From positions 1-64,000 of the forward strand of contig CAWUIQ010000012.1 of NCBI GenBank assembly GCA_963922565.1: a stretch of 64,000 bases of DNA. The letters run 5' to 3'. This document shows positions 25,613 through 34,443 of the stretch, in pieces; within the stretch, counting starts at the first letter, position 1, and every line of letters starts with the position of its first letter. A model generated the notes under the pieces. That model was not told the origin of the DNA. It searched no databases and saw nothing but the letters and a program-made list of their open reading frames with translations. The DNA comes from JBCBKL01 sp963922565. GTDB lineage: Bacteria > Pseudomonadota > Alphaproteobacteria > Rhodobacterales > Rhodobacteraceae. Both the position numbers and the translations under genes were made by a program.

Positions 25613-26457
25613 AGCCGCTGGGCCGCGAAAGTATCGCACATCCCGATCTCGCCACTATCGAACCCCCGGCCAAACCAACGCTCGCGTTGATCAGATGTGC
25701 CGTGGGTAAAGGTGTGAGGCTGCGGAACGCGCCCTGCCTGACGCTGCAAATGGTCATCGCCAATCATGCGAGCCGCATTCAGGGCCTCTTGCAGATCGCC
25801 ACGCTCCATCAATCCCTCCACATTGCGGGCCCAAACGCCGGATAGGCAGTCAGCCATAAGTTCCAGCCGGACCGTTAGCGCATTCGCCTCGGCCTGACCG
25901 GCGGCCCGGCGGGCCTGATTGACCTGCCCCAGAATGCCCAATTCGTTCTGCACGTGATGGGCCACCTCATGCGCGATCACATAAGCAGCCGCGAAATCGC
26001 CGCGCGCGCCCATCCGCTCTGACATCATCCGAAAGAAGGACGTGTCCAGATACGCCTTGCGATCCGCCAGGCAATAGAAAGGGCCCGTCGCGCCCGACGC
26101 CCCGCCGCACGGGCTTTGCGTCACACCGGAATAGAGGACAAGGATTGGTGGTTCATAAGTGCGGTTCAGCTGCTCAGCAAATATGCGGGCCCAGACCTGC
26201 TCGGTTGTGCGCAGAACGCCAGAAGTGAAGTCGGCCGCTCTTTCGTCTTCGGCAGTCAGTTGGCCGGACGTCTGGCGCGGCGCCTCAAGGTTGTCTTGGA
26301 GCAGCGGAGTGACATCGATCCCGGCAAAGTACCCAATCGCCAACACGACCAGCAGACCGATGCCACCAATACCCCCGGCAGCACGACCGCGCCCACCCGC
26401 TCGCCTTCGGTCCTCAATGTTTCGGCTTCTGCCGACACCGCGCAATCGCATGGGCAT
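25609..26457 (-). CDS. Neutral zinc metallopeptidase, YpfJ family
   Basis: A 282-residue membrane-anchored protein of the putative neutral zinc metallopeptidase family. It has the family N-terminus RGVGRSRNIEDRR, a glycine-rich linker, one helix (about 29-45), and then an extracytoplasmic domain with HEVAHHVQNELG as the zinc-binding HEXXH and a downstream glutamate in LELMADCLSGVW. The substrate is unknown for this family. Start at 26457; a second in-frame ATG lies two codons later. Confidence 0.9.
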   Translation of the reverse strand: MPMRLRGVGRSRNIEDRRRAGGRGRAAGGIGGIGLLVVLAIGYFAGIDVTPLLQDNLEAPRQTSGQLTAEDERAADFTSGVLRTTEQVWARIFAEQLNRTYEPPILVLYSGVTQSPCGGASGATGPFYCLADRKAYLDTSFFRMMSERMGARGDFAAAYVIAHEVAHHVQNELGILGQVNQARRAAGQAEANALTVRLELMADCLSGVWARNVEGLMERGDLQEALNAARMIGDDHLQRQAGRVPQPHTFTHGTSDQRERWFGRGFDSGEIGMCDTFAAQRL

Positions 26458-26716
26458 TCCAATTCTTTAGATCTCCTTCACCTTAGACAGCCGGCAACAC
26501 AGGGTTAAGGGAAATGTTTGCGGACCGGCGACACCTCTTGAACGACGCCGTCGGCTCATACGCGCGCAACGACGCGCCCTTTCTCGCCTTGCCCTTCGAA
26601 ACCTGATGCCCGAGGCCATCTGAACCCCGGAGATTTCCACATCTGATCGTTGCCCACCCGGTGGACGCCTCTCGCGCGACGGTCTAGGTTGACCATCGTC
26701 CAAACGCCGAGTTCCT

Positions 26717-28462
26717 ATGTCCGACCAGCCCGCCTACCAGGTGCTAGCCCGCAAATATCGCCCTGAGACCTTTGCCGATCTTGTCGGCCAGGATGCGATG
26801 GTCCGCACGCTCAAGAACGCGTTCGAAGCAGACCGGATCGCGCAGGCCTTTATCATGACGGGCATCCGGGGAACCGGCAAAACGACGACCGCCCGGATCA
26901 TCGCCAAGGGCATGAACTGCATCGGGCCGGATGGTCAGGGCGGCCCGACAACCGATCCCTGCGGCAAGTGCGAACATTGCGTGGCGATCATGGAGGGCCG
27001 CCATGTCGATGTGATGGAGATGGACGCCGCCAGCCGCACGGGCGTCGGTGACATCCGCGAAATCATCGACAGCGTGAATTATCGGGCAGCGTCTGCCCGT
27101 TACAAGATCTACATCATCGACGAAGTGCACATGCTGTCGACCAGCGCCTTCAACGCGCTGCTCAAGACGCTCGAAGAGCCGCCGGCCCATGTGAAGTTCA
27201 TCTTTGCCACGACCGAGATAAGGAAAGTACCGGTTACGGTCCTGTCCCGCTGCCAGCGGTTTGATTTGCGCAGGATCGAACCCGAGGTGATGATTGCGCT
27301 TCTGCGCAAGATCGCCACCGCCGAGGGTGCAGAGATCGCCGATGACGCGCTTGCTTTGATCACCCGCGCCGCCGAAGGCTCGGCTCGCGACGCGACCTCC
27401 CTTCTGGATCAGGCGATCAGTCACGGCGCGGGCGAAACGACGGCCGAACAGGTCCGGGCGATGCTGGGGTTGGCCGACCGGGGCCGCGTCATGGATCTGG
27501 CCGACATGATCCTGCGGGGTGACGCGGCAGCGGCACTGACCGAACTGGGCGCACAATATGCGGATGGAGCCGACCCGATGGCCGTGCTGCGCGATCTGGC
27601 CGAGATCACGCATTGGGTGTCGGTCGTCAAGATCACGCCCGAGGCTGCCGAGGATCCGACCATTTCTCCGGATGAACGGACACGCGGACGCCAGATGGCC
27701 GAAGCACTGCCGATGCGGGTGCTGACTCGCCTTTGGCAAATGCTGTTGAAAGCGCTGGACGAAGTCGCGGCGGCCCCGAACGCCATGATGGCCGCCGAGA
27801 TGGCGGTAATCCGGATGACCCACGTGGCCGACCTGCCCAGCCCCGAAGAACTGGTGCGGAAGCTGCAAAATCAGACCCCACCACCCATGCCCCCTGGCGG
27901 CCCCGGCGGAGACCGATCAGCGACGATCAGACAGGCCGATCCGGTTTCAACACAGCATCGGCAACAAACCGATGCGCCCTCTGGTGCGCCGACGGCGCAA
28001 TTGGCGCCCGCGATCGATCAGGCGCTGGCCCGCTACCCGACCTTCGATCATGTGGTCGAACTGATCCGCGCAAACCGGGACGTGAAGCTGCTGGTCGAGG
28101 TTGAGACAGGCTTGAAGCTGGCGGCGTACCAACCGGGCCGGATCGAATTTGTACCGGCCGAGAATGCCCCGCGAGACCTCGCGCAGCGCCTCGGCGCCCG
28201 GCTGCAGACCTGGACCGGCAATCGCTGGGCGGTCATCGTCGTGAACGAAGGTGGCGGCCAGACGATCGCCGAGATCCGCGATGCCGCTGATCTTGAACTG
28301 AGGGCCGAGGCAGAAAAGCACCCGCTGGTTCAAGCTGTCATCGCGCAGTTCCCCAAGGCCCAGATCAAGTCGATCAGGACACAGGAAGATATCATGGCCG
28401 AGGCCGTGGAAGAGGCCTTGCCGGAGGTCGACGACGAATGGGATCCGTTCGAAGAGGACTGA
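26717..28462 (+). CDS. dnaX: DNA polymerase III subunit gamma/tau
   Basis: Clamp-loader ATPase of 581 residues. AAA+ domain with Walker A GIRGTGKTTTARI (about 48-60), four zinc-binding cysteines, Walker B IIDEVHML and the SRC motif LSRCQRF; then clamp-loader domains, a proline-rich linker (about 395-425) and a C-terminal tau region ending in an acidic tail. I see no A-rich slippery site for making a short gamma form. It leads a dnaX, acetyltransferase, RidA, ebfC, recR series, of which dnaX-ebfC-recR is the classic core. Confidence 0.96.
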   Translation: MSDQPAYQVLARKYRPETFADLVGQDAMVRTLKNAFEADRIAQAFIMTGIRGTGKTTTARIIAKGMNCIGPDGQGGPTTDPCGKCEHCVAIMEGRHVDVMEMDAASRTGVGDIREIIDSVNYRAASARYKIYIIDEVHMLSTSAFNALLKTLEEPPAHVKFIFATTEIRKVPVTVLSRCQRFDLRRIEPEVMIALLRKIATAEGAEIADDALALITRAAEGSARDATSLLDQAISHGAGETTAEQVRAMLGLADRGRVMDLADMILRGDAAAALTELGAQYADGADPMAVLRDLAEITHWVSVVKITPEAAEDPTISPDERTRGRQMAEALPMRVLTRLWQMLLKALDEVAAAPNAMMAAEMAVIRMTHVADLPSPEELVRKLQNQTPPPMPPGGPGGDRSATIRQADPVSTQHRQQTDAPSGAPTAQLAPAIDQALARYPTFDHVVELIRANRDVKLLVEVETGLKLAAYQPGRIEFVPAENAPRDLAQRLGARLQTWTGNRWAVIVVNEGGGQTIAEIRDAADLELRAEAEKHPLVQAVIAQFPKAQIKSIRTQEDIMAEAVEEALPEVDDEWDPFEED

Positions 28463-28465
28463 TTG

Positions 28466-28942
28466 ATGACAGTCACCTTGCGGGATGCAACAACTTCGGA
28501 CATTGATGCGCTTCTGACGTTGAACGGATATGTGCAGGCTTGGCATGCCGAAACCTACCCGGCGGCATTCAAGGCAGATCCAGACCCTTTGGCAATGCGC
28601 CGGTTCTTTAACGAATTGCTGGAGAGCCAAGACGCGTTCGTAACGCTTGCCGAGATGGGCGGCCAACCTGTCGGATACCTCTTCGCCACACACCAAAAGC
28701 GGCCCGAGACTCATATCAGCCTTGCCCGGCGGCGCGTCCATATCGAGCATGTTTGCGTGGCTCCCGAAGCCCGCCGGTGCGGTATTGCCTCACTGCTGCT
28801 TGAAAACGCCACCGAAACAGCGCGGGCATTGGGCTGTGACGAGATCACCCTTGATACTTGGGCAGCCAATGACACAGCTCATGCGACGTTCGAGAAGAAT
28901 GGATTTGTGACGGCCCGCTTGTGGTACGCAAAACCTCTGTAG
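28466..28942 (+). CDS. GNAT-family N-acetyltransferase
   Basis: A 158-residue acetyltransferase. The acetyl-CoA loop is visible as VAPEARRCGIASLLLENA (about 95-112), preceded by the HVCV strand and followed by TLDTWAANDTAHATFEKNGF, the standard end of the fold. The ATG at 28466 is three bases after the dnaX stop with GAGG just before it, so translation is coupled to dnaX. The acceptor substrate is not known. Confidence 0.88.
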   Translation: MTVTLRDATTSDIDALLTLNGYVQAWHAETYPAAFKADPDPLAMRRFFNELLESQDAFVTLAEMGGQPVGYLFATHQKRPETHISLARRRVHIEHVCVAPEARRCGIASLLLENATETARALGCDEITLDTWAANDTAHATFEKNGFVTARLWYAKPL

Positions 28943-28948
28943 AGGGCT

Positions 28949-29353
28949 GTGCAGCGCATCATGATCACCCCCGTCATCCCACCCAACATGGCCGATCTTG
29001 AACGCGACTGGCACATGTCACCGGGTGTGATCTCGAACGGACATGTGTTCCTCACGGGCTTCAACGGCTACCCGCTGGACGGTCCGCCCCCCGAAGATGC
29101 AGGCACCCAGATCGACATCGCTTTTGACACGGTCGAGGCGGTTCTTGCCCACGCCGGTCTTGGTATGAAAGACATCGTGGACATCACGAGTTTCCATGTC
29201 GACCTGCAAAACCACCTAGAGCTGTTCAAAGCCAAACGTGCCGCGCGCTTTGTGCGCCCCTACCCCGCTTGGACGGCTATCGAAGTGGCCGGTTTTGCCA
29301 CGCCGGGCGTGATCGTAGAGTTGAAGGTGGTCGCGCGCGCACCGGATGTGTAA
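28949..29353 (+). CDS. RidA/YjgF-family protein
   Basis: A small cytoplasmic protein (130 to 134 residues) of the RidA family, many of which deaminate reactive enamines/imines. The fold is recognisable from VFLTGFNGYPLDG, the helix QIDIAFDTVEAVLAHAGLGMKDIV and the closing strand PGVIVELKVVA. The insertion PPPEDAGT and the YPAWTAIEV segment differ from archetypal RidA, so it may be a Rid subgroup lacking the usual activity. The start could be GTG at 28949 or ATG at 28961. Confidence 0.85.
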   Translation: MQRIMITPVIPPNMADLERDWHMSPGVISNGHVFLTGFNGYPLDGPPPEDAGTQIDIAFDTVEAVLAHAGLGMKDIVDITSFHVDLQNHLELFKAKRAARFVRPYPAWTAIEVAGFATPGVIVELKVVARAPDV

Positions 29354-29382
29354 ACAAGATCCAACACGGATAGGAGACACCC

Positions 29383-29727
29383 ATGCTCAAAGGACTAGGC
29401 GGGCTCGGCGATATGGCCGGGATGATGAAGAAAGCCCAGGAAATGCAGACCAAGATGGCCCAGATGCAGGACGATCTGGAAAGCGTCACGGTCACAGGCG
29501 AAAGCGGTGCAGGCCTGGTCAAGGCGACGGCGACGGCCAAAGGCGAGCTGACGGCGCTGGATATCGACCCATCGATCTTTAACAGCGATGACAAGGAAGT
29601 GGTCGAGGATCTGATCCTCGCGGCGATCAAGGATGCCCAGACCAAGGCATCGGAAAAGGCACAGGAAGAAATGGCAAAACTGACCGAAGGGCTGGGATTG
29701 CCCGCGGGAATGAAACTGCCGTTCTGA
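29383..29727 (+). CDS. ebfC: Nucleoid-associated protein YbaB/EbfC
   Basis: A 114-residue DNA-binding protein of the YbaB/EbfC family, which binds DNA as a tweezer-shaped dimer. It has the long first helix (MKKAQEMQTKMAQMQDDLESV), the glycine-rich GESGAGLVKATATAKGELTALDIDPS central sheet, and the C-terminal helix. AGGAGA precedes the ATG. It stands directly before recR, as in most bacteria. Confidence 0.95.
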   Translation: MLKGLGGLGDMAGMMKKAQEMQTKMAQMQDDLESVTVTGESGAGLVKATATAKGELTALDIDPSIFNSDDKEVVEDLILAAIKDAQTKASEKAQEEMAKLTEGLGLPAGMKLPF

Positions 29728-29734
29728 CCGCTCT

Positions 29735-30328
29735 GTGAGCTCGACCAAAGACATCGAAGCGCTGATCGAGATGATGGCGAAGCTGCCGGGTCTGGGCCCG
29801 AGGTCGGCACGCCGCGCCGTTCTGCATCTCATCCGCAAACGGGCCCTGTTGTTGGGTCCGTTGGCCGATCTCATGCAGAACGTGGCCGCCACCGCCCGCG
29901 AATGCCTCAACTGCGGGAACATAGGCACCGCTGATGTTTGCGACATATGCGCGAGCGAGAAACGGGCGACGGGCGAGATCTGTGTCGTCGAAGATGTCGC
30001 CGATCTTTGGGCAATGGAGCGGGCTCAGGTGTTCAAGGGCCGCTATCACGTTCTGGGCGGCACATTATCCGCCTTGGATGCCATCGGGCCCGAAGACCTG
30101 CGTATTCCCCGGCTGATCGACCGTGTCGAAACCGAAAACGTGACCGAGGTCATCCTCGCGCTGAATGCCACGATCGACGGACAAACCACCGCCCACTATA
30201 TTGCCGAACAGCTTGAAGAACGGGTCAAAATCACGTCGCTCGCACAAGGCGTGCCGATTGGTGGTGAGTTGGATTATCTCGACGACGGCACGATCTCGGC
30301 AGCGCTGAAAGCCCGTAAAGCGATCTGA
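29735..30328 (+). CDS. recR: Recombination mediator RecR
   Basis: Acts with RecO/RecF to load RecA at gaps (197 residues). Helix-hairpin-helix LPGLGPRSARRAVLH near residue 15, a four-cysteine zinc finger starting CLNCGNIG (about 54-72), a TOPRIM domain with VVEDVADLWAMERA, and the C-terminal GGELDYLDDGTISAAL. The start is GTG, eight bases after the ebfC stop. Confidence 0.96.
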   Translation: MSSTKDIEALIEMMAKLPGLGPRSARRAVLHLIRKRALLLGPLADLMQNVAATARECLNCGNIGTADVCDICASEKRATGEICVVEDVADLWAMERAQVFKGRYHVLGGTLSALDAIGPEDLRIPRLIDRVETENVTEVILALNATIDGQTTAHYIAEQLEERVKITSLAQGVPIGGELDYLDDGTISAALKARKAI

Positions 30329-30366
30329 GACGTTTGCCGAATGGCTTCGACCTGCCTGTATACTTC

Positions 30367-30398
30367 AGAAAAATGGCGGACGCTTTGCAGCATCCGCC
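30367..30398 (-). terminator. Probable intrinsic terminator of trcR
   Basis: On the minus strand GGCGGATGC, a TGCAAA loop and GCGTCCGCC form a nine-pair stem with one mismatch, followed by ATTTTT. It lies about 35 bases after the trcR stop. On the plus strand no T-run follows, so it may only pause transcripts from recR. Confidence 0.6.
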
Positions 30399-30432
30399 CA
30401 CTATATTCGCCGAAAGGATTCACGCGCGCTGA

Positions 30433-31176
30433 CTAGGGTTGTTCGTCCTCGGGACCGCCCTTTGGCAGGTTAAAGAAGCTGTCGGCGTCGACGAGATTTT
30501 CTTCCTCTTCCTCGTCGTCACCGCCCGTCAAAGAAAACGTCTCGAGCCCTTCGATCGCCGTCGGGATCTTGGGTTCGGCTTCCATTTCGAGGCTCTGCTC
30601 GGTTCCAACGAGTTTGCGGCGCTCATCATCGCTCATCAGATCGCCATCGGCGGCCTTTTTCGCTGCAGCCTTCTGAACCGCTGCATCGAGTTCCGACTGC
30701 TTGGTCAGACCGAGCGCCACGGGATCAACGGGTTGGATGTTCGAGATGTTCCAGTGCGTCCGCTCGCGGATCGACTGGATCGTCGGCTTGGTCGTACCAA
30801 CCAGCTTGGAAATCTGTCCATCGGTCAATTCGGGGTGGAACTTGACCAGCCACAAGATCGCGGCGGGACGGTCCTGCCGTTTGGACAGCGGCGTGTAGCG
30901 TGGGCCGCGACGCTTTTCTTCGCCAACCGCCGACGGGTTGAATTTGAGCTTGAGCTTGTGCAGCGGATCGGCCTCGGCCTGATCGATCTCTTCCTGTGTC
31001 AACTGGTTGTTGGCGATCGGGTCGAACCCCTTGACGCCCGCAGCAACGTCACCGTCGGCGATGCCCTGCACCTCAAGTTCGTGCATGCCTACGAAATCCG
31101 CGATCTGCTTGAAGCTGATCGTTGTATTGTCCACCAGCCAAACGGCTGTGGCTTTGGCCATGATCGGCTTTGCCAT
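30433..31176 (-). CDS. trcR: Cell-cycle transcriptional regulator TrcR (DUF1013)
   Basis: A 247-residue alphaproteobacterial protein. The N-terminal part has ATAVWLVDNTTISFKQIADFVGMHELEVQGIADG, a helix-turn-helix-like segment; a second such segment is KFHPELTDGQISKLVGTTKPTIQSIRERTHWN (about 125-160). The C-terminus is acidic. The frame is open 131 codons further upstream without a family match; the ATG at 31176 with GAGGAG nine bases before it is chosen. DUF1013/TrcR proteins are associated with RNA polymerase in Caulobacter and relatives, as I recall. Confidence 0.9.
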   Translation of the reverse strand: MAKPIMAKATAVWLVDNTTISFKQIADFVGMHELEVQGIADGDVAAGVKGFDPIANNQLTQEEIDQAEADPLHKLKLKFNPSAVGEEKRRGPRYTPLSKRQDRPAAILWLVKFHPELTDGQISKLVGTTKPTIQSIRERTHWNISNIQPVDPVALGLTKQSELDAAVQKAAAKKAADGDLMSDDERRKLVGTEQSLEMEAEPKIPTAIEGLETFSLTGGDDEEEEENLVDADSFFNLPKGGPEDEQP

Positions 31177-31316
31177 CTCATAATACTCCTCAATGCACCC
31201 GATACGAAAATACCGTCTCCTGTCTCCAGGAGGTCCCGGGCTTGCCCGGAACGGGTTTCCGTTGTGGGGGAACTTGGCTTGGTTATAGTCCTGCCGAATG
31301 GCAAAGGAAAGGCCCC
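31177..31316. other. Divergent control region between trcR and the RNase T2 gene
   Basis: 140 bases holding both promoters. The only structure I see is a compact inverted repeat CCGGGC-TT-GCCCGG at 31236-31249. I cannot assign promoters or a regulator. Confidence 0.4.
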
Positions 31317-31949
31317 ATGCGTCTGCTCGTGATCTGTTTCGGCCTTCTGGCTTTCCTGAGACCCGCCCATGCGGACCAACCGGGTGATTTCGACTACTAC
31401 GTTCTGGCCCTGAGCTGGTCGCCGAACTGGTGTGCGATTGAGGGCGATGCGCGGAATTCGGATCAGTGCGATGACCGGCATGACCATGGCTGGCTGCTGC
31501 ACGGGCTTTGGCCGCAATATCACCGCGGCTATCCAGAATACTGCAACACGGTCGCGCGCCCACCATCACGGAGCATGACCACGTCGATGACCGACATCAT
31601 GGGCAGCGGCGGCCTTGCCTGGCATCAATGGAAAAAGCACGGGACATGCACGGGTCTGCAGGCGTCAGATTACTTTGCACTGTCGAGGGAGGCTTATGAG
31701 GGCATTACTCGGCCAACGGTCTTTCGACGTCTGGACAAGACCGTGAAATTGCCGCCCAAAGTGGTCGAAGAGGCTTTTCTGAAGGTAAACCCGGATTTCG
31801 AGCCTGACGGGATCACCATCACGTGCAGAGATGGCCACATACAGGAGGCACGGATCTGTCTTTCAAAATCCCTCGAACCGGTCCCGTGCGGTCAGGATGT
31901 CGTGCGGGACTGCAGGGCCAAATCCGCGCTCTTTACGCCGATCCGCTGA
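31317..31949 (+). CDS. Secreted ribonuclease T2
   Basis: Endoribonuclease of 210 residues with a signal peptide (MRLLVICFGLLAFLRPAHA). Both T2 active-site segments are intact: HGLWPQY (CAS I) and WHQWKKHGTC (CAS II), supplying the catalytic histidines, with paired cysteines for disulphides. It should act in the periplasm or outside on RNA, perhaps to gain phosphate or nucleosides. The start at 31317 follows AAAGGAAAGG and is the first to give a signal peptide; the frame upstream would overlap trcR. Confidence 0.93.
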   Translation: MRLLVICFGLLAFLRPAHADQPGDFDYYVLALSWSPNWCAIEGDARNSDQCDDRHDHGWLLHGLWPQYHRGYPEYCNTVARPPSRSMTTSMTDIMGSGGLAWHQWKKHGTCTGLQASDYFALSREAYEGITRPTVFRRLDKTVKLPPKVVEEAFLKVNPDFEPDGITITCRDGHIQEARICLSKSLEPVPCGQDVVRDCRAKSALFTPIR

Positions 31950-31957
31950 CGACCCGG

Positions 31958-32947
31958 TCAGCCACCTTTGACCTTGAGCACGATCTTTCCGATATGGGTT
32001 GATGTCTCCATACGGGCATGCGCCGCTGCTGCATCTTCGAACGCGAACTCAGAATCCATCACCGGCTTGACCCGCCCGTTCGACAAGAGCGGCCATACTG
32101 CTTCCTGCAGGTCCTGTACGATCTTGGCTTTGGCCAGATCGCTTTGCGGGCGCAGGGTACTGCCGGTCATCGTCAGTCGCCGCGTCATGAGTTGGGCAAA
32201 GTTCACCTCGGCTTTCGGACCTTGGAGAAACGCGATCTGAACCAGCCGTCCGTCATCAGCGAGGGCAGAAAGATTGCGGGAAATGTAGGGGCCGCCGACC
32301 ATATCCAGGATCAGGTTGGCGCCGCCTTCGGCTTTCATCACGGCAACAAAGTCGTCGTCGCGATAATTGATGGCCCGCTCCGCACCAAGGGACAGGCAAG
32401 CTTCGCATTTCTCATCCGATCCTGCGGTCGTGAAAACGCGGGCACCGAAAGCGTTGGCTAGCTGGATCGCCGTCGTTCCGATGCCGCTCGATCCGCCATG
32501 GACCAGAAAGCGTTCACCGCTTTGCAGGCCACCCCGATCGAACACATTAGTCCAGACGGTAAAGAACGTCTCGGGCAGGCACGCGGCCTCCTTCAGACCC
32601 ATACCCGATGGCACCGGCAGACAATGGGCTGCAGGCGTCGCCACGTATTCGGCATAGCCGCCACCCGGCAGCAGCGCGCAGACAGCGTCGCCAACGCTCA
32701 GACCAGTCACGCCCGGGCCGACCTCGACCACGTGGCCCGATGCCTCCAACCCGGGCAAATCGCTCGCACCCGGCGGAGGGTTGTATAGGCCCGCACGCTG
32801 CAGGGCATCCGGGCGATTAACCCCGGACCATGCGACTTCGATCACGACCTGGCCATGCGCAGCGACGGGCCGCGCCCGATCGGTGGGTGTCAGGACCTCG
32901 GGGCCGCCGGGTGAGGTGATTTCAATCGCTCGCATAAATGTGGGCAT
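31958..32947 (-). CDS. NAD(P)H:quinone oxidoreductase, PIG3-like (MDR superfamily)
   Basis: A 329-residue zinc-free medium-chain reductase. It has the GroES-like N-terminal half (VIEVAWSGVNRPDALQRAG), the NADPH-binding loop HGGSSGIGTTAIQLANAFGARV (about 150-170), and a C-terminal QDLQEAVWPLL. The cysteines and histidine of zinc-dependent relatives are missing, which fits quinone oxidoreductases. Start at 32947 or the in-frame ATG at 32935. Confidence 0.9.
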   Translation of the reverse strand: MPTFMRAIEITSPGGPEVLTPTDRARPVAAHGQVVIEVAWSGVNRPDALQRAGLYNPPPGASDLPGLEASGHVVEVGPGVTGLSVGDAVCALLPGGGYAEYVATPAAHCLPVPSGMGLKEAACLPETFFTVWTNVFDRGGLQSGERFLVHGGSSGIGTTAIQLANAFGARVFTTAGSDEKCEACLSLGAERAINYRDDDFVAVMKAEGGANLILDMVGGPYISRNLSALADDGRLVQIAFLQGPKAEVNFAQLMTRRLTMTGSTLRPQSDLAKAKIVQDLQEAVWPLLSNGRVKPVMDSEFAFEDAAAAHARMETSTHIGKIVLKVKGG

Positions 32948-33006
32948 CGCTTTGATCCATTCCGTTTAGCTGCTCGTAGTACGCTCATGGTTAAAAAGGA
33001 AGTCGG

Positions 33007-33354
33007 ATGCTCAGCCTCGCCCTGATCTTGAATATTGTGATCCTTGTACCGGTGCTGAGCGCCTTGCTGCTTGATCGTGGATCGATCGAAACGGTGATGG
33101 GACCGAAAACCAGCGCGCGCGAAATTCTCACTTGCGTCTATGGCGCGATTGCTGTGGTGAGCGTTGGCCTGCTGATTGCGCTGACGCTGGGCGCAGCGTG
33201 GGCCGTGCCCATGACGTTCGGGCTGTTTGCGGTTCAGATCGTTTACAAGCTGGCGACGGCCACGATGCTTGGGGTTCGCAATCCTGTCGTGATGACGAAC
33301 CTGTTCGTCGTAGCGTTCCAAGCCGTTGTCATCGGCTTCGTCGTCAATCCTTAA
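33007..33354 (+). CDS. Small membrane protein of unknown function
   Basis: 115 residues with four predicted membrane helices (about 3-22, 43-64, 65-85 and 95-113) and no recognised domain. An AGGAAG site precedes the ATG. It is divergent from the quinone oxidoreductase and overlaps the COQ9 gene tail to tail by four bases (TTAA). Its composition resembles its neighbours, so it appears native. Confidence 0.75.
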   Translation: MLSLALILNIVILVPVLSALLLDRGSIETVMGPKTSAREILTCVYGAIAVVSVGLLIALTLGAAWAVPMTFGLFAVQIVYKLATATMLGVRNPVVMTNLFVVAFQAVVIGFVVNP

Positions 33355-34049
33355 CGCCCCGGATCGCTCCATGATCCTGGCAGATCGACATCTGGCATGC
33401 GCGGTGGCGCCTTGATCTGACCAAGAACCCAGTTGGGGCCAGCCATCAAACGGCTCAGAACGGGATTATCGCGCACCTGCGCCTTGAGCTTTTCGAACTG
33501 CATCACATTGTCGATCCGCCGGTCGAGGAACTCCCAAGTAGCCTGATGATCGACGCTATCGTCGCCCAGCCAGAACAGGATCGTGGAAGAGTAGACACCG
33601 CTGAGCGTGGCCCGTTTGGTGTACCAGTTCACATCGTCTGACGTGTCACCCAGCGTGTCCCAGATCTTGTCCGCAGTCCCCCAGATCAGGCGGGCACCAT
33701 CGGCGGCATGCATCGGCAGTGAAAACAGGATAGTACCGCGGCGGACCGCCTCTTTGTCATCGACGGCTTCGATCCTGTAGCGGACGGCCAGAGCGACCTT
33801 GTCGCGAAACCGCAATTCGCTCATGTCGGTCGAGTTGAGGCGCTCGATCATCAGCGCATCGCCGCGCTCATGATACGCGACGGCCAGATCGATAGCCCCC
33901 CTTGGGCAGACCGCCCGCGCCATCGACAATTCCACCCCCGCATCCGCTGCGGCGGCGCGAAACGTGACCTCGGACCAACCGTCAAACGGCACATGGCCAA
34001 GGGCAGCGTCGAGCAGTTTCGATTTGGTTTCGTCGTAAGGTATGGCCAT
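33351..34049 (-). CDS. COQ9-family protein (ubiquinone synthesis)
   Basis: A 232-residue TetR-fold protein of the COQ9 family, which in mitochondria and alphaproteobacteria helps COQ7 hydroxylate the ubiquinone precursor by presenting the lipid. Landmarks are the helix-turn-helix-like N-terminus (ALGHVPFDGWSEVTFRAAAADAGV), ILFSLPMHAADGARLIWGTADKIWD and the DVNWYTKRATLSGVYSSTILFWLGD core. The start at 34049 has AGGAGG five bases upstream; the longer frame does not. Confidence 0.92.
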   Translation of the reverse strand: MAIPYDETKSKLLDAALGHVPFDGWSEVTFRAAAADAGVELSMARAVCPRGAIDLAVAYHERGDALMIERLNSTDMSELRFRDKVALAVRYRIEAVDDKEAVRRGTILFSLPMHAADGARLIWGTADKIWDTLGDTSDDVNWYTKRATLSGVYSSTILFWLGDDSVDHQATWEFLDRRIDNVMQFEKLKAQVRDNPVLSRLMAGPNWVLGQIKAPPRMPDVDLPGSWSDPGR

Positions 34050-34156
34050 TCGAGCCTCCTGTGGAACCGTGCACTGGACAAGATAGCAGCGCCTTGCTAT
34101 ACGGCCACCTCCTGCAAATCCTTGCAACTCAAATCTAGAAAGGTGGTGACAACCAC

Positions 34157-34363
34157 ATGCAGGTTAGTGTTCGCGACAACAATGTCGATCAGGCGCTGCG
34201 CGCCCTGAAGAAAAAGCTGCAACGCGAAGGTGTTTTTCGCGAAATGAAGCTGCGGCAGCATTTCGAAAAACCGTCCGAGAAAAAGGCGCGTGAAAAGGCC
34301 GAGGCTATTCGCCGGGCCCGCAAGCTCGCACGCAAGAAAGCACAACGCGAAGGGTTGCTGTAA
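34157..34363 (+). CDS. rpsU: 30S ribosomal protein S21
   Basis: 68 residues; the VSVRDNNVDQALRALKKKLQREGVFREMKLRQHFEKPSEKKAREKAEA pattern is unmistakable S21, rich in lysine and arginine. It stands alone, divergent from the COQ9 gene, with its own terminator downstream. Confidence 0.97.
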   Translation: MQVSVRDNNVDQALRALKKKLQREGVFREMKLRQHFEKPSEKKAREKAEAIRRARKLARKKAQREGLL

Positions 34364-34390
34364 GGCACTCCTGATCCATTGCGAACAAGT

Positions 34391-34424
34391 CGAAAGCCCC
34401 GCGGCTATGGTCTGCGGGGTTTTG
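34391..34424 (+). terminator. Intrinsic terminator after rpsU
   Basis: AAGCCCCGC, an eleven-base loop, then GCGGGGTTTT: a GC-rich stem of at least six perfect pairs extended by A-T/G-T pairs and ending in TTTT, 30 bases after the rpsU stop. Confidence 0.85.
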
Positions 34425-34443
34425 TCGTTCTTAGGGGAAGAAA

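Noticed and set aside
26467..26703. A 78-codon minus-strand frame upstream of dnaX
   Set aside because: Very Arg-rich, no ribosome-binding site and no family; the 259-base gap is better seen as the dnaX and metallopeptidase control region, in which I see nothing else.
26717..28462. A programmed frameshift site in dnaX for a gamma subunit
   Set aside because: I looked for an A-AAA-AAG-like slippery run with a hairpin near codons 400-450 and saw none.
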